Assembly (NCBI RefSeq): GCF_033118175.1
Contig: NC_083693.1
Location: forward strand, 27,971,981-28,035,980
DNA from: Dama dama
Lineage: Eukaryota > Chordata > Mammalia > Artiodactyla > Cervidae
DNA length: 64,000 bases
Reading direction: 5' to 3'
Each line of letters opens with the position of its first letter. Positions within the stretch are counted from its first letter, which is position 1. Below the pieces are notes generated by a model, which was not told the origin of the DNA, ran no database searches, and saw only the letters and a list, made by a program, of their open reading frames with translations. Below are positions 1 through 10,866 of this stretch, piece by piece. The position numbers were made by a program, and so were the translations under genes.

Positions 1-57
1 TATATCTCCTGTATTGGCAGGTGGGTTCTTCACCACTAGCGCCACCTGGGAAGCCCC
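1..57 (-). mobile_element. Bov-tA SINE, head end only (cut by window edge)
   Basis: The stretch ends in the reverse complement of the tRNA-Glu-type SINE head (accacctgggaagcccc-like). The rest of the element lies outside the window to the left. Confidence 0.8.
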
Positions 58-105
58 TTCCCCGGGGACGAAGCAACTATTTTCTGTGTCAAAAGGCTCC
101 ATTGG

Positions 106-380
106 GGACTTCCCTAGTGGCGCAGTGGGTAAGAATCCGCCTGCCAAAGCAGGGGACATGGGTTTGATCTCTGATCTGGGAAGATTCCCACCTGCAGCAG
201 GGCAACTAAACCCGTGCACCACAGCTACTGAAGCCTCAGCTCTAGAGCATGTGCTCTAGACGGCAACAAGAGGAGCCACCGCAATGAAAAGCCCACGCAC
301 TGCAACTAGGAAAAAACTGTGTGTAGCAACAGAGACCCGGCACAACCAAAAATAAAAGTAATACATAAGCTATGTTTTTA
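106..380 (+). mobile_element. CHR-2-type tRNA-Glu SINE with TSD
   Basis: It starts with ggggacttccctagtgg and shows box-B-like gggtttgatct. The CHR-2 body of repeated 'gcaac'/'ccacaac' phrases follows, ending in an A-rich tail. The flanking direct repeats aaaaggctccattgg (91-105) and aaaaggctccagtgg (381-395) match at 14 of 15 positions, which fixes both ends. Confidence 0.9.
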
Positions 381-395
381 AAAAGGCTCCAGTGG

Positions 396-897
396 ACTCA
401 AGCTTGTGATTTCCTCTCTTTCTAGTGAAAGAGGTGGTGGAAAAACTTCCTGGGAGGATTTGATAAGCCAACCCTGGAAGAATTACTCACCGTCAGTCAC
501 TGAGGTGGGGGTAGGACTGCATACGGCAGAGAGAGATTACAGGGGAAGAGGTGGGTGAAGGCGGACAGACCTATTTGGAGGGTCTGAAGAGAGTCTGAAA
601 AGAGGGATGCGATGATGTCCTAAGTCCCAGAGGTGGTGCACTGTGTCCAACTCAATCCTGACCCCGCGCAGCTGTGCAGATGGCAGGACAAGGCCAGGGA
701 GCTACCCCAGATACCAACGTCTTGGGCCTGAAATGTGCATAATGGTGCACAGAGTCCCAGAGAGGTGAGAAAGAGGGTCCAGGAGGAGGACACCCAATTA
801 CACTACAGATGGGAATCTTCTTCCCTGGCAAGCCTGTCTCTCTCTACTCTGAGCTCCCTCACAGGTTTGTATTGATGAAGGCTCACTGTAGTCTTCT
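396..897. other. unique DNA, no feature recognised
   Basis: About 500 bp of mixed composition with no repeat I recognise, no long supported frame and no RNA gene. Confidence 0.5.
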
Positions 898-911
898 TTG
901 TATTGGCTTAG

Positions 912-1113
912 TTTCCCTGGTGGCTCAGATGGTAAGGAGCCGGCCTGCAATGCAGGAGACCTGGGTTCAATCTCTGGGTTGGGAAGATCCCTTGGAGAAG
1001 GAAACGGCAACTCACTCCAGTATTCTTTCCTGGGAAATCCCACGAACAGAGGAGCCTGGCAGGCTGCAATCCATGGGGCTGCAAAGAGTCAGACATGACC
1101 AAGGGACTAACAG
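912..1113 (+). mobile_element. Bov-tA SINE
   Basis: The head is tttccctggtggctcagatgg, followed by the box-B region and the BovB-derived tail (gcaaagagtcagacatgac). The likely diverged target duplication is ttgtattggcttag (898-911) against ttgcattagctcaa (1114-1127). Open frames crossing it are SINE translations, not genes. Confidence 0.92.
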
Positions 1114-1177
1114 TTGCATTAGCTCAAGTTGGTTTAGTTCTGTCTTGTTTATTCTTCCACAGGATAAGCTCCTTGGA

Positions 1178-1473
1178 ACCTCCCTCGTGGTTGAGTGGTT
1201 AAGAATTCACCTTGCAATGCAGGGGATGCAGGTTTGATCCCTAGTCGGGAAACTAAGATCCCACATGCCCCAGAGCGACTAATTAAGCCTGCACGCCACA
1301 ACTAGTAACTAATTAAGCCATGCACCACAACGAAGACCCCGCATGATGCGTCGTAGATTCCGAGTGCTGAAACTAAGAACCAACATAATCAGATAAATAA
1401 ATGAATACAACAACCATCAAAAAACTGAAATAGTATTTTTAAAAATCTAATTAAATAAACTTTTTTTAAAAAA
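1178..1473 (+). mobile_element. CHR-type tRNA-Glu SINE with 15-bp TSD
   Basis: The head cctccctcgtggttgagtgg is followed by a diverged CHR body and a long A/T-rich tail. The direct repeats gataagctccttgga (1163-1177) and gatgagctccttgga (1474-1488) differ at one position and bound the element. Confidence 0.9.
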
Positions 1474-1488
1474 GATGAGCTCCTTGGA

Positions 1489-2379
1489 GGCAGAGTTCAA
1501 TATCTAATCAATACTCTGTGACCTACACACTCAGCTACCACCAGGGTCAGAAGGAGCAGCTGGGGTTTGTCTCAGAAATGAGGTGGTGGCATTACTTGCC
1601 CTGGGTTTGAGTGGGTGATGTTATGAAGATCCAACAGACCTCTAGCAGGGAGGTTGGGATGGTGCCAGGAAGGGTTAACAGGAGGAATGGCTTTCCCAGG
1701 TAGTTTTTTACACCATTGAATTTACCAAACTCCAGAATCTGGTACTCAAACATTAAGAGCTGATCTGTCACTTAGGACAACTGAGTTCTTTAGATGAATA
1801 TATCAACTGAATTCTCATGTATTAATTTACATTGAAAAACACAGAAACATAAAGGCCACGCAGACTCAAGTGCTTCGATCTGTCTGAATAAAGCCCTCTC
1901 TCTTGATTAACATCCTTCTCATTGGCATTTAAATATGCTCAAATCTCTCTCATCTGAAAAGGACAAAGAAAACAATTGAACACCCCCAGAGTCACCATCT
2001 TCCTCCAGTTTCTGCCTGTCTCTCTCCTCCTCTTCAGAAGCAAAGTTCTCTAAAGAATTGTTCATGGTTATTATCTCAGTTTTTTTTTCACTTCCCACTC
2101 ACTTCTCAATCCACTTCAAATACAGCTTCTAGCCAGCAGTGACCTCAGGATGTTTAGATACAGATACAGCCTGGAAACCAATCAACTCACCATAGAGTTC
2201 TAGCAGAGTCCTAGAGATTCCCTGCTGGCTGGAAAGCTGACTTTGCTACTGGACCATGGGGTGGCCCATGGGAGAGCCAGGGACAGAGCCAGTGGGCTGG
2301 GGTGGTAGCCATTCACCAATCAGTACTTAATCATTGCAAAATTCGAACAATAAGCACGGCTGTGTCATTAGCTATGGTG
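1489..2379. other. unique DNA, no feature recognised
   Basis: About 890 bp. It has moderately pyrimidine-rich parts (around 2010-2110) but no repeat, exon or RNA gene I can support. Confidence 0.45.
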
Positions 2380-2620
2380 TGAATGCCAGCCTTGCTCCGT
2401 CACTCCACATACAAAGCTTTGCTAAGGTCATCAGTGACTTCCAGGTTGCTAAATCTACTGAGGCTAACTTTCAGCCTTCATCTTATTCGATCTTTCAACT
2501 GTATCCAACACTCTTGACCATTCCTTTCTTCTTGAAACATACCCTTCTCTTCTTCCCTGACTTCATTCTTTCCTGGGTTTCTCTACAGTTCTGACACCTC
2601 TTTCAATCTTCTATTCCCGC
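2380..2620 (+). mobile_element. L2 LINE fragment (reverse-transcriptase region)
   Basis: The translation from 2334 to 2594 contains KVISDFQVAKSTEANFQ followed by an FDT/DHS-like degraded stretch. This resembles the L2 reverse-transcriptase domain. The match is diverged and the ends are approximate. Pyrimidine-rich sequence continuing to about 2840 may belong to the same copy. Confidence 0.5.
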
Positions 2621-2849
2621 TCATTCCATTCCATCTGGATGTTTAATTTTGTTATCTCTAAACACTCAATCTTGACCTATGTCTTCTTTAAATTCTCTGC
2701 TTTCTTTCTTGGCAATTGTACCCATGCCCATGTCTTCAATTTCTGTTTACACAATTAAGTCACATTTTTACATCACCAGCCTAAAACCTTCCTCTGATCA
2801 TTAGCTCTACCTACCACCTGAGTGTTTCAAAAGTGCATGAGGCCTAAGT

Positions 2850-3246
2850 ATGTATGGAACACATATGTGATAAAGGACATATGTCCAGAATATACATTCA
2901 GAAACCTTCAAAGGTTAATAGTAAAAAGCAAATCCAGTTTGTAAATGGACAGAAAATTTGAACAGACACTTTAAGATATACAGATAGCAAACAAACATAT
3001 GAAAAGATGTCCAACAACATCAGTTATAAGAGAAATTCAAAATAAAATCACTATGCACCTAAAATTTTAAAATGTGGAAAACACCCAGAGTTTGCAAGAA
3101 TGTGGACGGGCTAGACCTCTCACCCATTGCTAGTGGGAAGGCAAAACGGTGAGGCCACTTTGGAAAACAGTTTGGCATCTTCTCACATAGTTAAACAGAC
3201 AGTTACCATTTGACCCAGCAATGTCACTCTATTGATTATCACGATC
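2850..3246 (+). mobile_element. old L1 ORF2 fragment (5' piece of a broken L1)
   Basis: The text aaatggacagaaaatttgaa, atgaaaagatgtccaacaac and the ccatttgacccagcaatg region are typical of the late L1 ORF2 coding strand, with many stops. It is broken at about 3247 by a BovB fragment. L1-like text (caagagaaataaaaacata) resumes just after it, at about 3728. Confidence 0.7.
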
Positions 3247-3718
3247 ACTTTGCTGACAAAGGTCCGTGTAGTCAAAGCTATGGTTTTTCCAGTAGCTGTG
3301 TATGGAAGTGAGAGTTGGACCATAAAGAAGGCTGAGCACTGAAGAACTGATGCTTTCAGATTGTGGTGCTGGAGAAGACTCTTGAGAGTCCCTTGGACTG
3401 CAAGGAGATCCAACCAGTCAATCCTAAAGGAAATTAACCCTGAATATTCATTGGAAGAACTGACGCTGAAGCTAAAGCTCCAATACTTTGGCTACCTGAC
3501 GCAAAGGGCCGACTAATTGAAAAAGACCCTGAGGCTAGAAAAGATTGATGGCAAAAGAAGAAAGGGGCAGCAGAGGATGAGATGTTTGGATGGCATCACT
3601 GACTCAATGGACACGAGTCTGAGCGAACTCCAGGAGATAGTGAAGAACAGGGAAGCCTGGTGGGCTGCAGTCCACGGGGGTGCAAAAAGTCAGACATGAC
3701 TTAGTGACTGAACAACAA
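3247..3718 (+). mobile_element. BovB LINE 3' fragment (ART2A region)
   Basis: Reading left to right, it encodes the BovB reverse-transcriptase C-terminal region: VAVYGSESWTIKKAEH-like, LWCWRRLLRVPW, RRKGQQRMRCLDGITDSMD, EAWWAAVHG. In-frame stops are present. It ends in gtgactgaacaacaacaac, the usual BovB terminus. It is inserted in the old L1. Confidence 0.9.
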
Positions 3719-3919
3719 CAACTTATTCAAGAGAAATAAAAACATAATTGACAAGGCCCAGTGCAAAATGAAAATGCAGGGCCCCTTGATGGAAAAAAAA
3801 AAATTATTAAGTACTTCAAGACTTGACAGGACAGCATTAAGTCAAGCACAGGGCCCTTCTGAGCCTTATGTAGCTACACAGGTCACATGCCCATGAAGCA
3901 GCCCCAGGTGGAAATGTTC

Positions 3920-4000
3920 TATTTATTTATTGTGGTGGTGGTTACCCAGTGCTATGTGTTTGTTAAAGCCCATAGAACCATGCACTAAAGAAGATGAGTA
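3920..4000 (+). mobile_element. old L1 3'UTR piece
   Basis: The ggtggtggttacccagtgct, tttgttaaagccca and ccatgcactaaag blocks match a 3'UTR motif common to L1M-type elements. It is probably the same copy as 2850-3246. Confidence 0.5.
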
Positions 4001-4261
4001 ACCTCGATAAACCTGACACAAAAGAACTGAGCTGCCACAAGGAAGCCTCACACTACATCAGGCTGAGGTTCATCCTACAGAAAGAAAGACCTGTACCCTT
4101 CAGACTGCCCAGGAACGTCAAGGAAACCCTAGGAGAATACTCCAGACTGGAGAGGACCAAAACGACATGGCATCCAAGTGCTACACGCATCCTGGATGGG
4201 ATGCTGGGCTGGGAAGGAAAAGACCTACTTGAGATGGTTAGTGACATTTGAATGGGGTTGT
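4001..4261. other. open frame of 85 codons, unrecognised
   Basis: A frame from 3994 to 4251 is open on the plus strand, and a shorter one is open on the minus strand. The protein resembles nothing I know. Since L1 3' pieces flank it, it is probably non-coding filler. Confidence 0.3.
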
Positions 4262-4492
4262 TGCTACGTCATGTCCTAAGTCGCTAAGTCAGGTCCAACT
4301 CTTTGTGACCCCATAGGCTGCAGCACGCCAGGCTCCTCTATCCTTCACTATCTCCCAGAGGTTGTTCAAACTCATGTCCACTGAGTTGGTGATGCCATCC
4401 AACCATCTCATCCTCTGTCGTCCCCTTCTCCTCCAACCTTCAATCTTTTCCAGCATCACTGTCTCTTCTAATGAGTGAGCTCCACGCTATGG
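4262..4492 (-). mobile_element. ART2A/BovB 3'-end fragment
   Basis: The reverse complement of the BovB end: cgctaagtcaggtccaactc, gtgatgccatccaaccatct and catcctctgtcgtccccttc appear in order. It stops inside the ART2A region. Confidence 0.88.
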
Positions 4493-4544
4493 GTTATCTC
4501 CTGACTAGGCGCTTGTAGGATGGGGATGAAGAGTCTCTGTGCAC

Positions 4545-4689
4545 AGTATTTAAAGGTGATGGAACAGATACAATTAAATGTTAACTATATTGAGGGGGGT
4601 CTGGGAGGAGGGGAGATGGGAGTTCTTTGTGCTGTTCTTGCAACTCTTCTTCAGGTTTGAAATTATTTTAAAATAAATTATTGTTTAAG
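4545..4689 (+). mobile_element. old L1 3' terminus
   Basis: tttgtgctgttcttgcaact and gtttgaaattattttaaaat are typical of L1M 3' ends, and the A/T tail ends near 4689. It closes the broken L1 that starts at 2850. Confidence 0.5.
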
Positions 4690-4990
4690 TACTTCAGAAT
4701 CAACAGGTCCAAAACCAAACTCATGATCTCTCCCAAACTCCCATCCCTGAACTTTGCCGCTTTAGGAAATGGCCCCACCAGCAATCACAGTGGACTAGAA
4801 TCTAGAAGGCTCTCCCGATGCTGTCTCTTCCCCTATGACCCGGCTTTCCATCCAGGTATTTCTCTCTCCTCCATACCTCACCTTTAGCCGGACTGGCTGC
4901 TGCCCACTCCAGGACTGGACACATAACTGTCCCACCTCTGAACGCCACTTCCTAGGTGAAGCCCCGATTCCCAGGCTGGGCCAGGGCCTG
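4690..4990 (+). mobile_element. L2 LINE fragment
   Basis: acaggtccaaaaccaaactc and atgatctctcccaaactccc match the L2 ORF2 stretch. The match weakens after about 4900, where GC-rich text takes over. Confidence 0.6.
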
Positions 4991-5243
4991 TGCTGTGCAG
5001 CCTCGGGGCATCCTGGCCCTTTCCCCCCCGCCCCCGGGCATCTCATGAGCATCATTCTACATCATCTGCACGATTCTTCTACTGCTCCACCATAAGGCTG
5101 TATTTCCACGCGGGGCAGGAGTGGGTCTGATTCTGCCCACCAGTGGCCCTGGCATTGTGCCTCACACCTGGGGGGTCGCCATGAATACTTACGATGACCA
5201 TATGGAGAAGTGACTGAACCCGGCCTTTTTGTTTCTCTCGCTC

Positions 5244-5540
5244 CTTTTTTTTAAATTGAAGGATAATTGCTTTACAATACCATGTTGGTTTCTGCCATAC
5301 ATCAATATGAATCAGCCATAGGTATGCACATGCCCCCTCCTTCCTGAACCTCCTCCTGCCTCCCACCCCCGATCCCATCCCTCTATGTTGTCACAGCGCC
5401 CCAGTCTGAGCTCCCAGAGTCAAACAGCAAATTCCCACTGGCTCCCTATTTTACATATGGTGGATGTATGTGTCCATGCTACTCTCTCCATTCATCCCAC
5501 CCTCTCCCCCCGCACCCCCACCCCGTGTCTACAAGTCGGG
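5244..5540 (-). mobile_element. ruminant L1 3'UTR, minus strand
   Basis: A poly(T) run at 5244-5252 is followed by ggataattgctttacaatac, tttctgccatacatcaata and gaatcagccataggtatg. These are the reverse complement of a bovine L1 3'UTR. The C-rich stretch (ccccccgcacccccacccc) up to about 5530 belongs to the same 3'UTR. Confidence 0.8.
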
Positions 5541-5833
5541 CATATCTCTGTGGAGGGCCAGGTTCTCACTGGAGAACTGCTCTGGTCAGCCTCAGGTCGG
5601 GGCCCAGAGACAGGAGTGGCTGTGAGATCAGAAAGCTGAGACAGACGGCTATGGTTCTGGTTTCCCCAGGTTTGCCTCCCAAGCTCTGGTTTTCCGTCTT
5701 GTGGCAGCCTGACTCCCTTCTGAGGGGTTCTCTTTTTCTGAGACTGTTAACTTACCCAGCCCCCTAAGAGTCAAGTTGACTTGTCCTGTGACTTCTCACT
5801 TTGCCTGCCATTCACATCTACATATGTCTTTTG

Positions 5834-6185
5834 CGGGGCTTCCCTGGTGGCTCAGTGGCAAAGGATCCGCCTGCCAATGCAGGAGATACGAGTTCAATCC
5901 CTGATCCAGGAAGATCCCACACGTCCTGGAGCAGCTAAGCCCATGCCCCACAGCTCTTGATCCTGTGCTCTGGAGCCCAGAGGCCACAACTACTGAGCCC
6001 ACGTGCTATAACTGGTGAAGCTCGCTCAACCTAGAGCCCGTGCTCTGCAACAAGAGAAGCCGCTGCATTGTGAAGCCTGCACACCGCAACTCGAGGGCAG
6101 CTCCCACTCGCCGCAACTCGAGAAAAACCGGCACAGCAGTGAAGAAGCAGCACAGCCAACAATGAAATAAATAAGAAAATTATAA
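5834..6185 (+). mobile_element. CHR-2 SINE, near full length
   Basis: The head is ggggcttccctggtggctca, followed by the full CHR-2 body and an A-rich tail. The likely TSD is atatgtcttttg (5822-5833) against atacgtctttcg (6186-6197), 10 of 12 matching. Confidence 0.93.
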
Positions 6186-6279
6186 ATACGTCTTTCGTGG
6201 AGCCTTAACTCTTACCAGGCAACTAAATTTTCCTTTTATTAACAAGCTTCCTGTGCGGCACCGTATGGCAGGATAAGAC

Positions 6280-6780
6280 TTCAGGTGGGGGCCCCTGCCC
6301 TGGGCTCCCCTTCTCTTTCCACTCCCATTCATTCTCACACCACGAGGGGCCCGGTGTCCTTCCGCCTGTGGAGTCCAAGACCAGCGAAGTCAGGCTCTGT
6401 TCACAGCTGTTCGTGTGCCCCTGCCCACCCCCTGGAGTGTGTGTGTGTGTGGTGGGGTGTGCACATAGCAATGAGTTCATCCTGGGGAAGCAGCCCAGGG
6501 TCAGAGGTCTACAAAGGCCCCGGAAGTGCACTCCGGGCATCCAGGCAGGGAGGCAGGGAAGAGAGCATGGGTTCTGCTGTGTCCCTCTCGGCCCTTGGGG
6601 AGGGGTGCAGCCAGAGGAGGACGGGAGTGGGCTGGGCGTCGGGACAGGCGCCTGAGCAGCCAGGTCTAGGGCAGCACTGCCGCTCCCAGCAGCACCTACT
6701 GTGGCCATTTTTGTCCCGGTCTATTTACTTAGAAGGCAGCCGGGGCATCCCTGATGGAAGGGAAGATGCCCAGTTCTGAA
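6280..6780. other. GC-rich unique DNA with long frames on both strands
   Basis: Open frames of 164 codons (plus, 6285-6779) and 161 codons (minus, 6223-6708) overlap. Their presence on both strands is explained by high GC rather than by coding, and neither protein is recognisable. A short (GT)n lies near 6438-6456. Confidence 0.4.
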
Positions 6781-7049
6781 ATATCCATAACTTACTACCT
6801 GATACTGAATGCCAAGGCTTGTCTGAACTAGTGATGAGGTCTGAACAGGAAGCATTTTTAAAGGCATAAAATACCTTTTAAATCATAGGGGCCCAGTCTA
6901 GCTCCCTTAAAGAAGAGCAAATTGAGCTCCAGAAACTTTTATTGACTTCCCAAAGTTGAGCATCTAAGAGACAAAACCATTGCAGGAGCCCAGGGCCCAA
7001 AGAGTTGCTGGCTGGGCACCAGATCCTGCTCCTTCAGCCTTAATAGCTC

Positions 7050-7232
7050 CAAAGCTACCCATCTAGCATAAGAGAGGTGGGTTCGATCCCTGGGTTGGGA
7101 AGATCTCCTGGAGGAGGGCATGGCAACCCACTCCAATATTCTTGCCTGGGGAATCCCATGGACGGAGGAGCCTGGCAGGCTACAGTCCATGGGATCCCAC
7201 AGAGTCGGACACCACTGAAGTGGCTGAGCACA
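7050..7232 (+). mobile_element. Bov-tA SINE, head damaged
   Basis: Box B (ggttcgatccctgggttggg) and the BovB-derived tail (cagagtcggacaccactgaa) are present. The first 25-30 bases of the head are degraded. Confidence 0.85.
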
Positions 7233-7334
7233 TAGCCACCCAGGGGCAGTGCAAGCAGGGGAAATAAGTGAGTTCAGCAGCCTAAGGGCACCAGCCCAGG
7301 AGTCAGGCTCCTGCAACTAATGCTGCCTCTACCT

Positions 7335-7530
7335 CTAGAGATGTAGGGGCTGGGGGCAAATTACGCTGTTGTGTTAAATTTATTTTCTCATCTGTAAAAT
7401 GGGTATCCAACAAGGCACTGATCCACCTGGTTCTGCTATTGGAATGATTAAGATAAAATCCACACAAAGTAGTTAACATAGTATCTGGCATAAAGAGGGA
7501 AAAAAAGCTCAATAAATGTGAGTCACTATT
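7335..7530 (+). mobile_element. MIR SINE
   Basis: The MIR core (attttctcatctgtaaaatg) is followed by a 3' part like tagttaacatagtatctggc and gctcaataaatgtg. Confidence 0.75.
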
Positions 7531-7794
7531 GTTTTATCTGACAGTACGGGGAATCACATTAATAAAATATCACTGATCTCCTCGGGCTTCCCAGAATGGA
7601 GGGGTAAGCATGGATAAGGGCTGCCACGTCCATTACTGGGGCAGGAACAATGCAGGAGGTTCGTGGACCTCAAGTTCTGTGTTTCTAACTTCCTCCCAGC
7701 ATTCTTGCTGAGGCAATTAATTTATATCATCTCTGTTTTCTCTCTCATTAATATCTCTCCCTCCCCTTAATCAGGCTCTAAAACCAGATTCATC

Positions 7795-8065
7795 TATTTT
7801 GCTAGACTTTTCAGGGAACAAACTTTGGGTTTTATTTATCCTCTCTAATATATTTTGGTTTTGATTTCATTAATCTCTGCTTTTATCTTTGTGTTCATTT
7901 CTTTGAGTTTATTCAATTGTTCCTTTACTAATTTCTTGAGATGATTACCTAGTGCCACCCCTTTGTGGGGGAGAGGACTTTCCTCATTAATGATGAAGGC
8001 ATGTAAGGCTATAAGTTTTCCTCTGCAAACAGCTTTCACTGTGTTTGATGGTATGGGGACCTAGG
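7795..8065 (-). mobile_element. old L1 ORF2 fragment
   Basis: gatttcattaatctctgctt, catttctttgagtttattca and aaggctataagttttcctct are the reverse complement of the L1 ORF2 segment between the endonuclease and reverse-transcriptase domains. The minus-strand frame 7845-8039 is a remnant of it. Confidence 0.7.
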
Positions 8066-8777
8066 CCCTCTCTAAAGAAAAGATTTCTGAACCCAGGTAA
8101 AGAGCAGCTCAGGCCTTTTAAAAAAGTGGTCTCAAATTCAAAATTAATGAGACTCATTGCTGGTGGGCTAATGCTTGACTGTTGCATCCTGAAAGCCCTT
8201 CTTCCTCTCTCCCTGGCCCAGCAGCCAGTGTCGAAGCCTGAGCTCTCTCTCCTTGACCTTATACACTCGCCCCCAAAGACCTCCCCACCTCCAGGTCCTT
8301 CTGCAGCACACGGCTTCCGAGATCTTCCTAATCCTCAAAGGCCATCTCGTTGTCCCTCTGCCTCATACCACTCAGGAGCTTCCTCACTGCAGCATGGTTT
8401 CTAGGGCGCTAGACAGGACCCCACATCTAGACTCCTGCCCATCACCAGCCTCGACCCCCCTCACCTCTCCACTGCAGCCACTCTGATCCTTCGTCCTCCA
8501 GCAGAACCTCACCACATGACCTTCCCAGTGTCCCTGGTTTGCTTTAGGTCATCATCCCTTTGTTCTGCAGGGCACATCCCTGCACTACTGCGCCCACCAC
8601 ATCTCCCATGACAACCACTGCTCTGAAACCATTCTGTCTGGACTTCGGAGTCATTGGCTTCAGGAAGCTTCCCTGGCAAAGTGCCTCTCAGCTCCCACAG
8701 CCACACAGATGCTGGTCCTCCCTTCCTCCTCCCACACTGCATTCAAATCGCCTGCCTGCTCGCTTCTCCATCACTTT
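8066..8777. other. pyrimidine-rich unique DNA, possibly with an L2 remnant
   Basis: The text from about 8420 to 8700 (ctccactgcagccactctga) faintly resembles L2 ORF2. Otherwise nothing is recognised, and the open frames on both strands are unsupported. Confidence 0.3.
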
Positions 8778-8994
8778 TTGTTGTTGTTGTTTTAGTCGCT
8801 GAGTCATGTCTGCTTCTTGGCAACCCCATGGACTATAGCCTGCCAGGCTCCTCCATCCATGGGATTCTCCAAACAAGAATACTGGAGTGGGTTGCCAGTC
8901 CCTCCTCCAAGGGTTCTTCCCAACCCAGGCATTGAACCCACAAACTCTTGCATTGGCAAGGAGATTCTCTACCCCTGAGCCACCTGGGAAACCC
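8778..8994 (-). mobile_element. Bov-tA SINE with perfect 13-bp TSD
   Basis: ttgttgttgttgttttagtc begins the reverse-complement tail, and gagccacctgggaaaccc is the reversed head. tctccatcacttt occurs at 8765-8777 and again at 8995-9007 without a mismatch. Confidence 0.95.
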
Positions 8995-9007
8995 TCTCCA
9001 TCACTTT

Positions 9008-9510
9008 ACTGTGGGCCAAAGACAACATTTTCTTAACCTAGGTCCCCAGCTCCTCATTTAATGATCACACTAAGGAATGTCAATGAACTTCAATATCCCA
9101 AAGTGGACCCCTCATCAGGGTTCCTGGGGCTCTTATAGCATGTGTTCCAGTGAGACAGCAGGTGGTCGAGGAGACCAATAGTCAGGTCTAAGGCCTTTAT
9201 CACCATCATCAGGGCAGGGAGCCCAAGAGCCCGAGCCAGGGGAGCCTGGGCAGGCCCTCTTCTCTTCCTTCTCTGTCTTGGCTCAGCCCTTGTACCCTCA
9301 GAGCACTGCCGCCTCGCCTGACGGTCTCCAGGTTGCACAGGGTCCTGGAGGAGAAAGGCAAAGGGGCCAGGTGGAGGTGGTATCCAGGGAGTGGAAGATT
9401 CCACTGCACACCTCCTGGGTACCCATGACCCAGGTCAGGGAGAGGCTCCCTCTCTGCCCTGTCTCGGAGCCCACTTCAAGGGGACTCAGGCAGCTGCTGG
9501 CCCTTTAAAC
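9008..9510. other. unique DNA, no feature recognised
   Basis: About 500 bp, moderately GC-rich after 9220. Frames of 104 codons (minus) and 76 codons (plus) overlap, with no recognisable product. Confidence 0.4.
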
Positions 9511-9519
9511 AGAACCAGC

Positions 9520-9830
9520 TCCCACCGGGCATTCTTAAAGCTCACTTCATTCATGAATTAAGTCCCTGACATCCCATATCTGTATGATCAATATGTTTGT
9601 TTATTAGCAGCAGCTGCTGTGTTTTAGCGAAGGCGGTGGGCCCCAGTGAGAGGGTCACCCGGTAACCACAGAGCAGGGTCTGGGACAGGGAGAAGAGAGG
9701 CCTCCCGCTGGCCAATGGGACCTGGGGCTGGATAGGATTTCATGGTAATGGTCCTTTAATTGAAATCACTGCTCCGGCAGCCTGTTGGGTAGGGAGCTGT
9801 GATGATGGCTCCTGGCCTGGCTCCCCTTCG
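9520..9830. promoter_or_regulatory. candidate conserved non-coding element
   Basis: The block is repeat-free. Seen in sequence: atttcatgg/taat-rich text, a forkhead-like tgtttgttta at about 9594, and the perfect 12-bp palindrome cagcagctgctg (9608-9619) containing an E-box. ctttaattgaaatc lies near 9756. This composition resembles developmental enhancers. The assignment is inference only, since conservation was not measured. Confidence 0.25.
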
Positions 9831-10090
9831 AGAGGTTCATTAACTGGTGGGCGTGCTCCCAGCTGCTGGGCCCCCGAGAGCAGCGGCGGGGTGCGGGAGC
9901 GAGGCGGAGGTGGTCAGCACAGCTGCAGGGGACCGTACGGATGTGAGTGGGACTCAGGGCCTGGCCGCTGTTGGGATGTCAGGCACGCCAACTTGGCCTC
10001 CCTGGCCTGGTCCCAAACCTGAGCTCGGCCACTTGTCCCCACGCTGGGCTCATTTCCCCTCAGTGACTCAGGGACCTCATTCCTAGGCTG
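9831..10090. other. GC/CpG-enriched unique DNA
   Basis: Several CpGs cluster around 9865-9940 (gagagcagcggcggggtgcg, gcgaggcgg). It is too short and sparse for a clear CpG island. A 79-codon plus frame here has no recognisable product. Confidence 0.3.
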
Positions 10091-10221
10091 ACTTATGTTT
10101 TTTCCAGAAGAGGGGAAAGACTCAACATTCTCCAGTTCTGATATCTGCTCTGTGTCAATGATTCAGGGTCCACACCTCTGGTCCCTGTGTGATGCTGGAG
10201 GGCCAGGGAACAATCCCCAAA

Positions 10222-10335
10222 TCACTAATTCATTCATTTATTCATGCATGCATTTGGAAAACGTGCAGTGAGCAACTTCTACATGCCAAGAACCATACCA
10301 GGTCCTTGGAACACAGAGATAAGGGAGTCTTGCCC
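10222..10335 (-). mobile_element. L2 3'-end fragment
   Basis: attcattcatttattcatgc, followed by gtgagcaacttctacatgcc and aaccataccaggtccttgg, resembles the reverse complement of the L2 terminus. It is weakly preserved. Confidence 0.5.
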
Positions 10336-10461
10336 TAGAGGGATTTCAAGGCTTATGGCTGTAAGAGCATGCAAATGTCGACCATACAAGAAATTAAGAG
10401 CTTTATTGGGAATAGATGTGAGGTACAGTGGGTGCATAGGAAACAAAAACTCTAAGTCAAG

Positions 10462-10680
10462 GAAAGTGAAAGTGAAAGTGTTAGTCGCTCAGTCATGTCT
10501 GATTCTTTGTGACTCCATGGACTGTAAGCCCGCCCGGTTCCTCTGTCTATGGAATTCTCTAGGCAAGAATACTGGAGTGGGTTGCCATTCCCTTCTCCAA
10601 AGAATCTTCCCGACCCAGAGATCGAACCCAGGTCTCCTGCATTGCAGGCAGATTGTTCACCATCTGAGCACCAGGGAAAA
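10462..10680 (-). mobile_element. Bov-tA SINE
   Basis: aagtgaaagtgttagtcgct begins the reversed tail, and catctgagcaccagggaaaa is the reversed head. Frames of 158 and 87 codons crossing it are SINE translations. Confidence 0.93.
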
Positions 10681-10866
10681 CTTAGGAAAATGGAAGTCAG
10701 GAAAATGGAACCCAATTTGATCTAAGGGAAGCTATCCTGAGATTTTAAATTAGTCAATTTCCAGACCCATGAGCCTCTTTCATTTCTTCCAGATCCCCCC
10801 CTCCCACTGGGGTCTTTTTTCCACCCTAGAATATACACTGGGTACCATAGCCTGGCAGGTTATGCA

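Noticed and set aside
912..960. tRNA-Glu-like sequences at SINE heads (here and about 35 other places)
   Set aside because: They are SINE promoters with A/B-box relics, not tRNA genes: the cloverleaf and acceptor stem are not preserved.
809..1237. 142-codon plus frame
   Set aside because: It is the translation of a Bov-tA and the following CHR SINE.
6223..6779. Overlapping frames of 161 and 164 codons on opposite strands
   Set aside because: They follow from high GC and lack any domain, splice or promoter support.
9865..9945. Possible CpG island promoter
   Set aside because: Only a short CpG cluster, with no adjacent exon or 5' splice site.
10244..10720. 158-codon plus frame
   Set aside because: Its second half is the reversed Bov-tA, and its first half is an L2 scrap.
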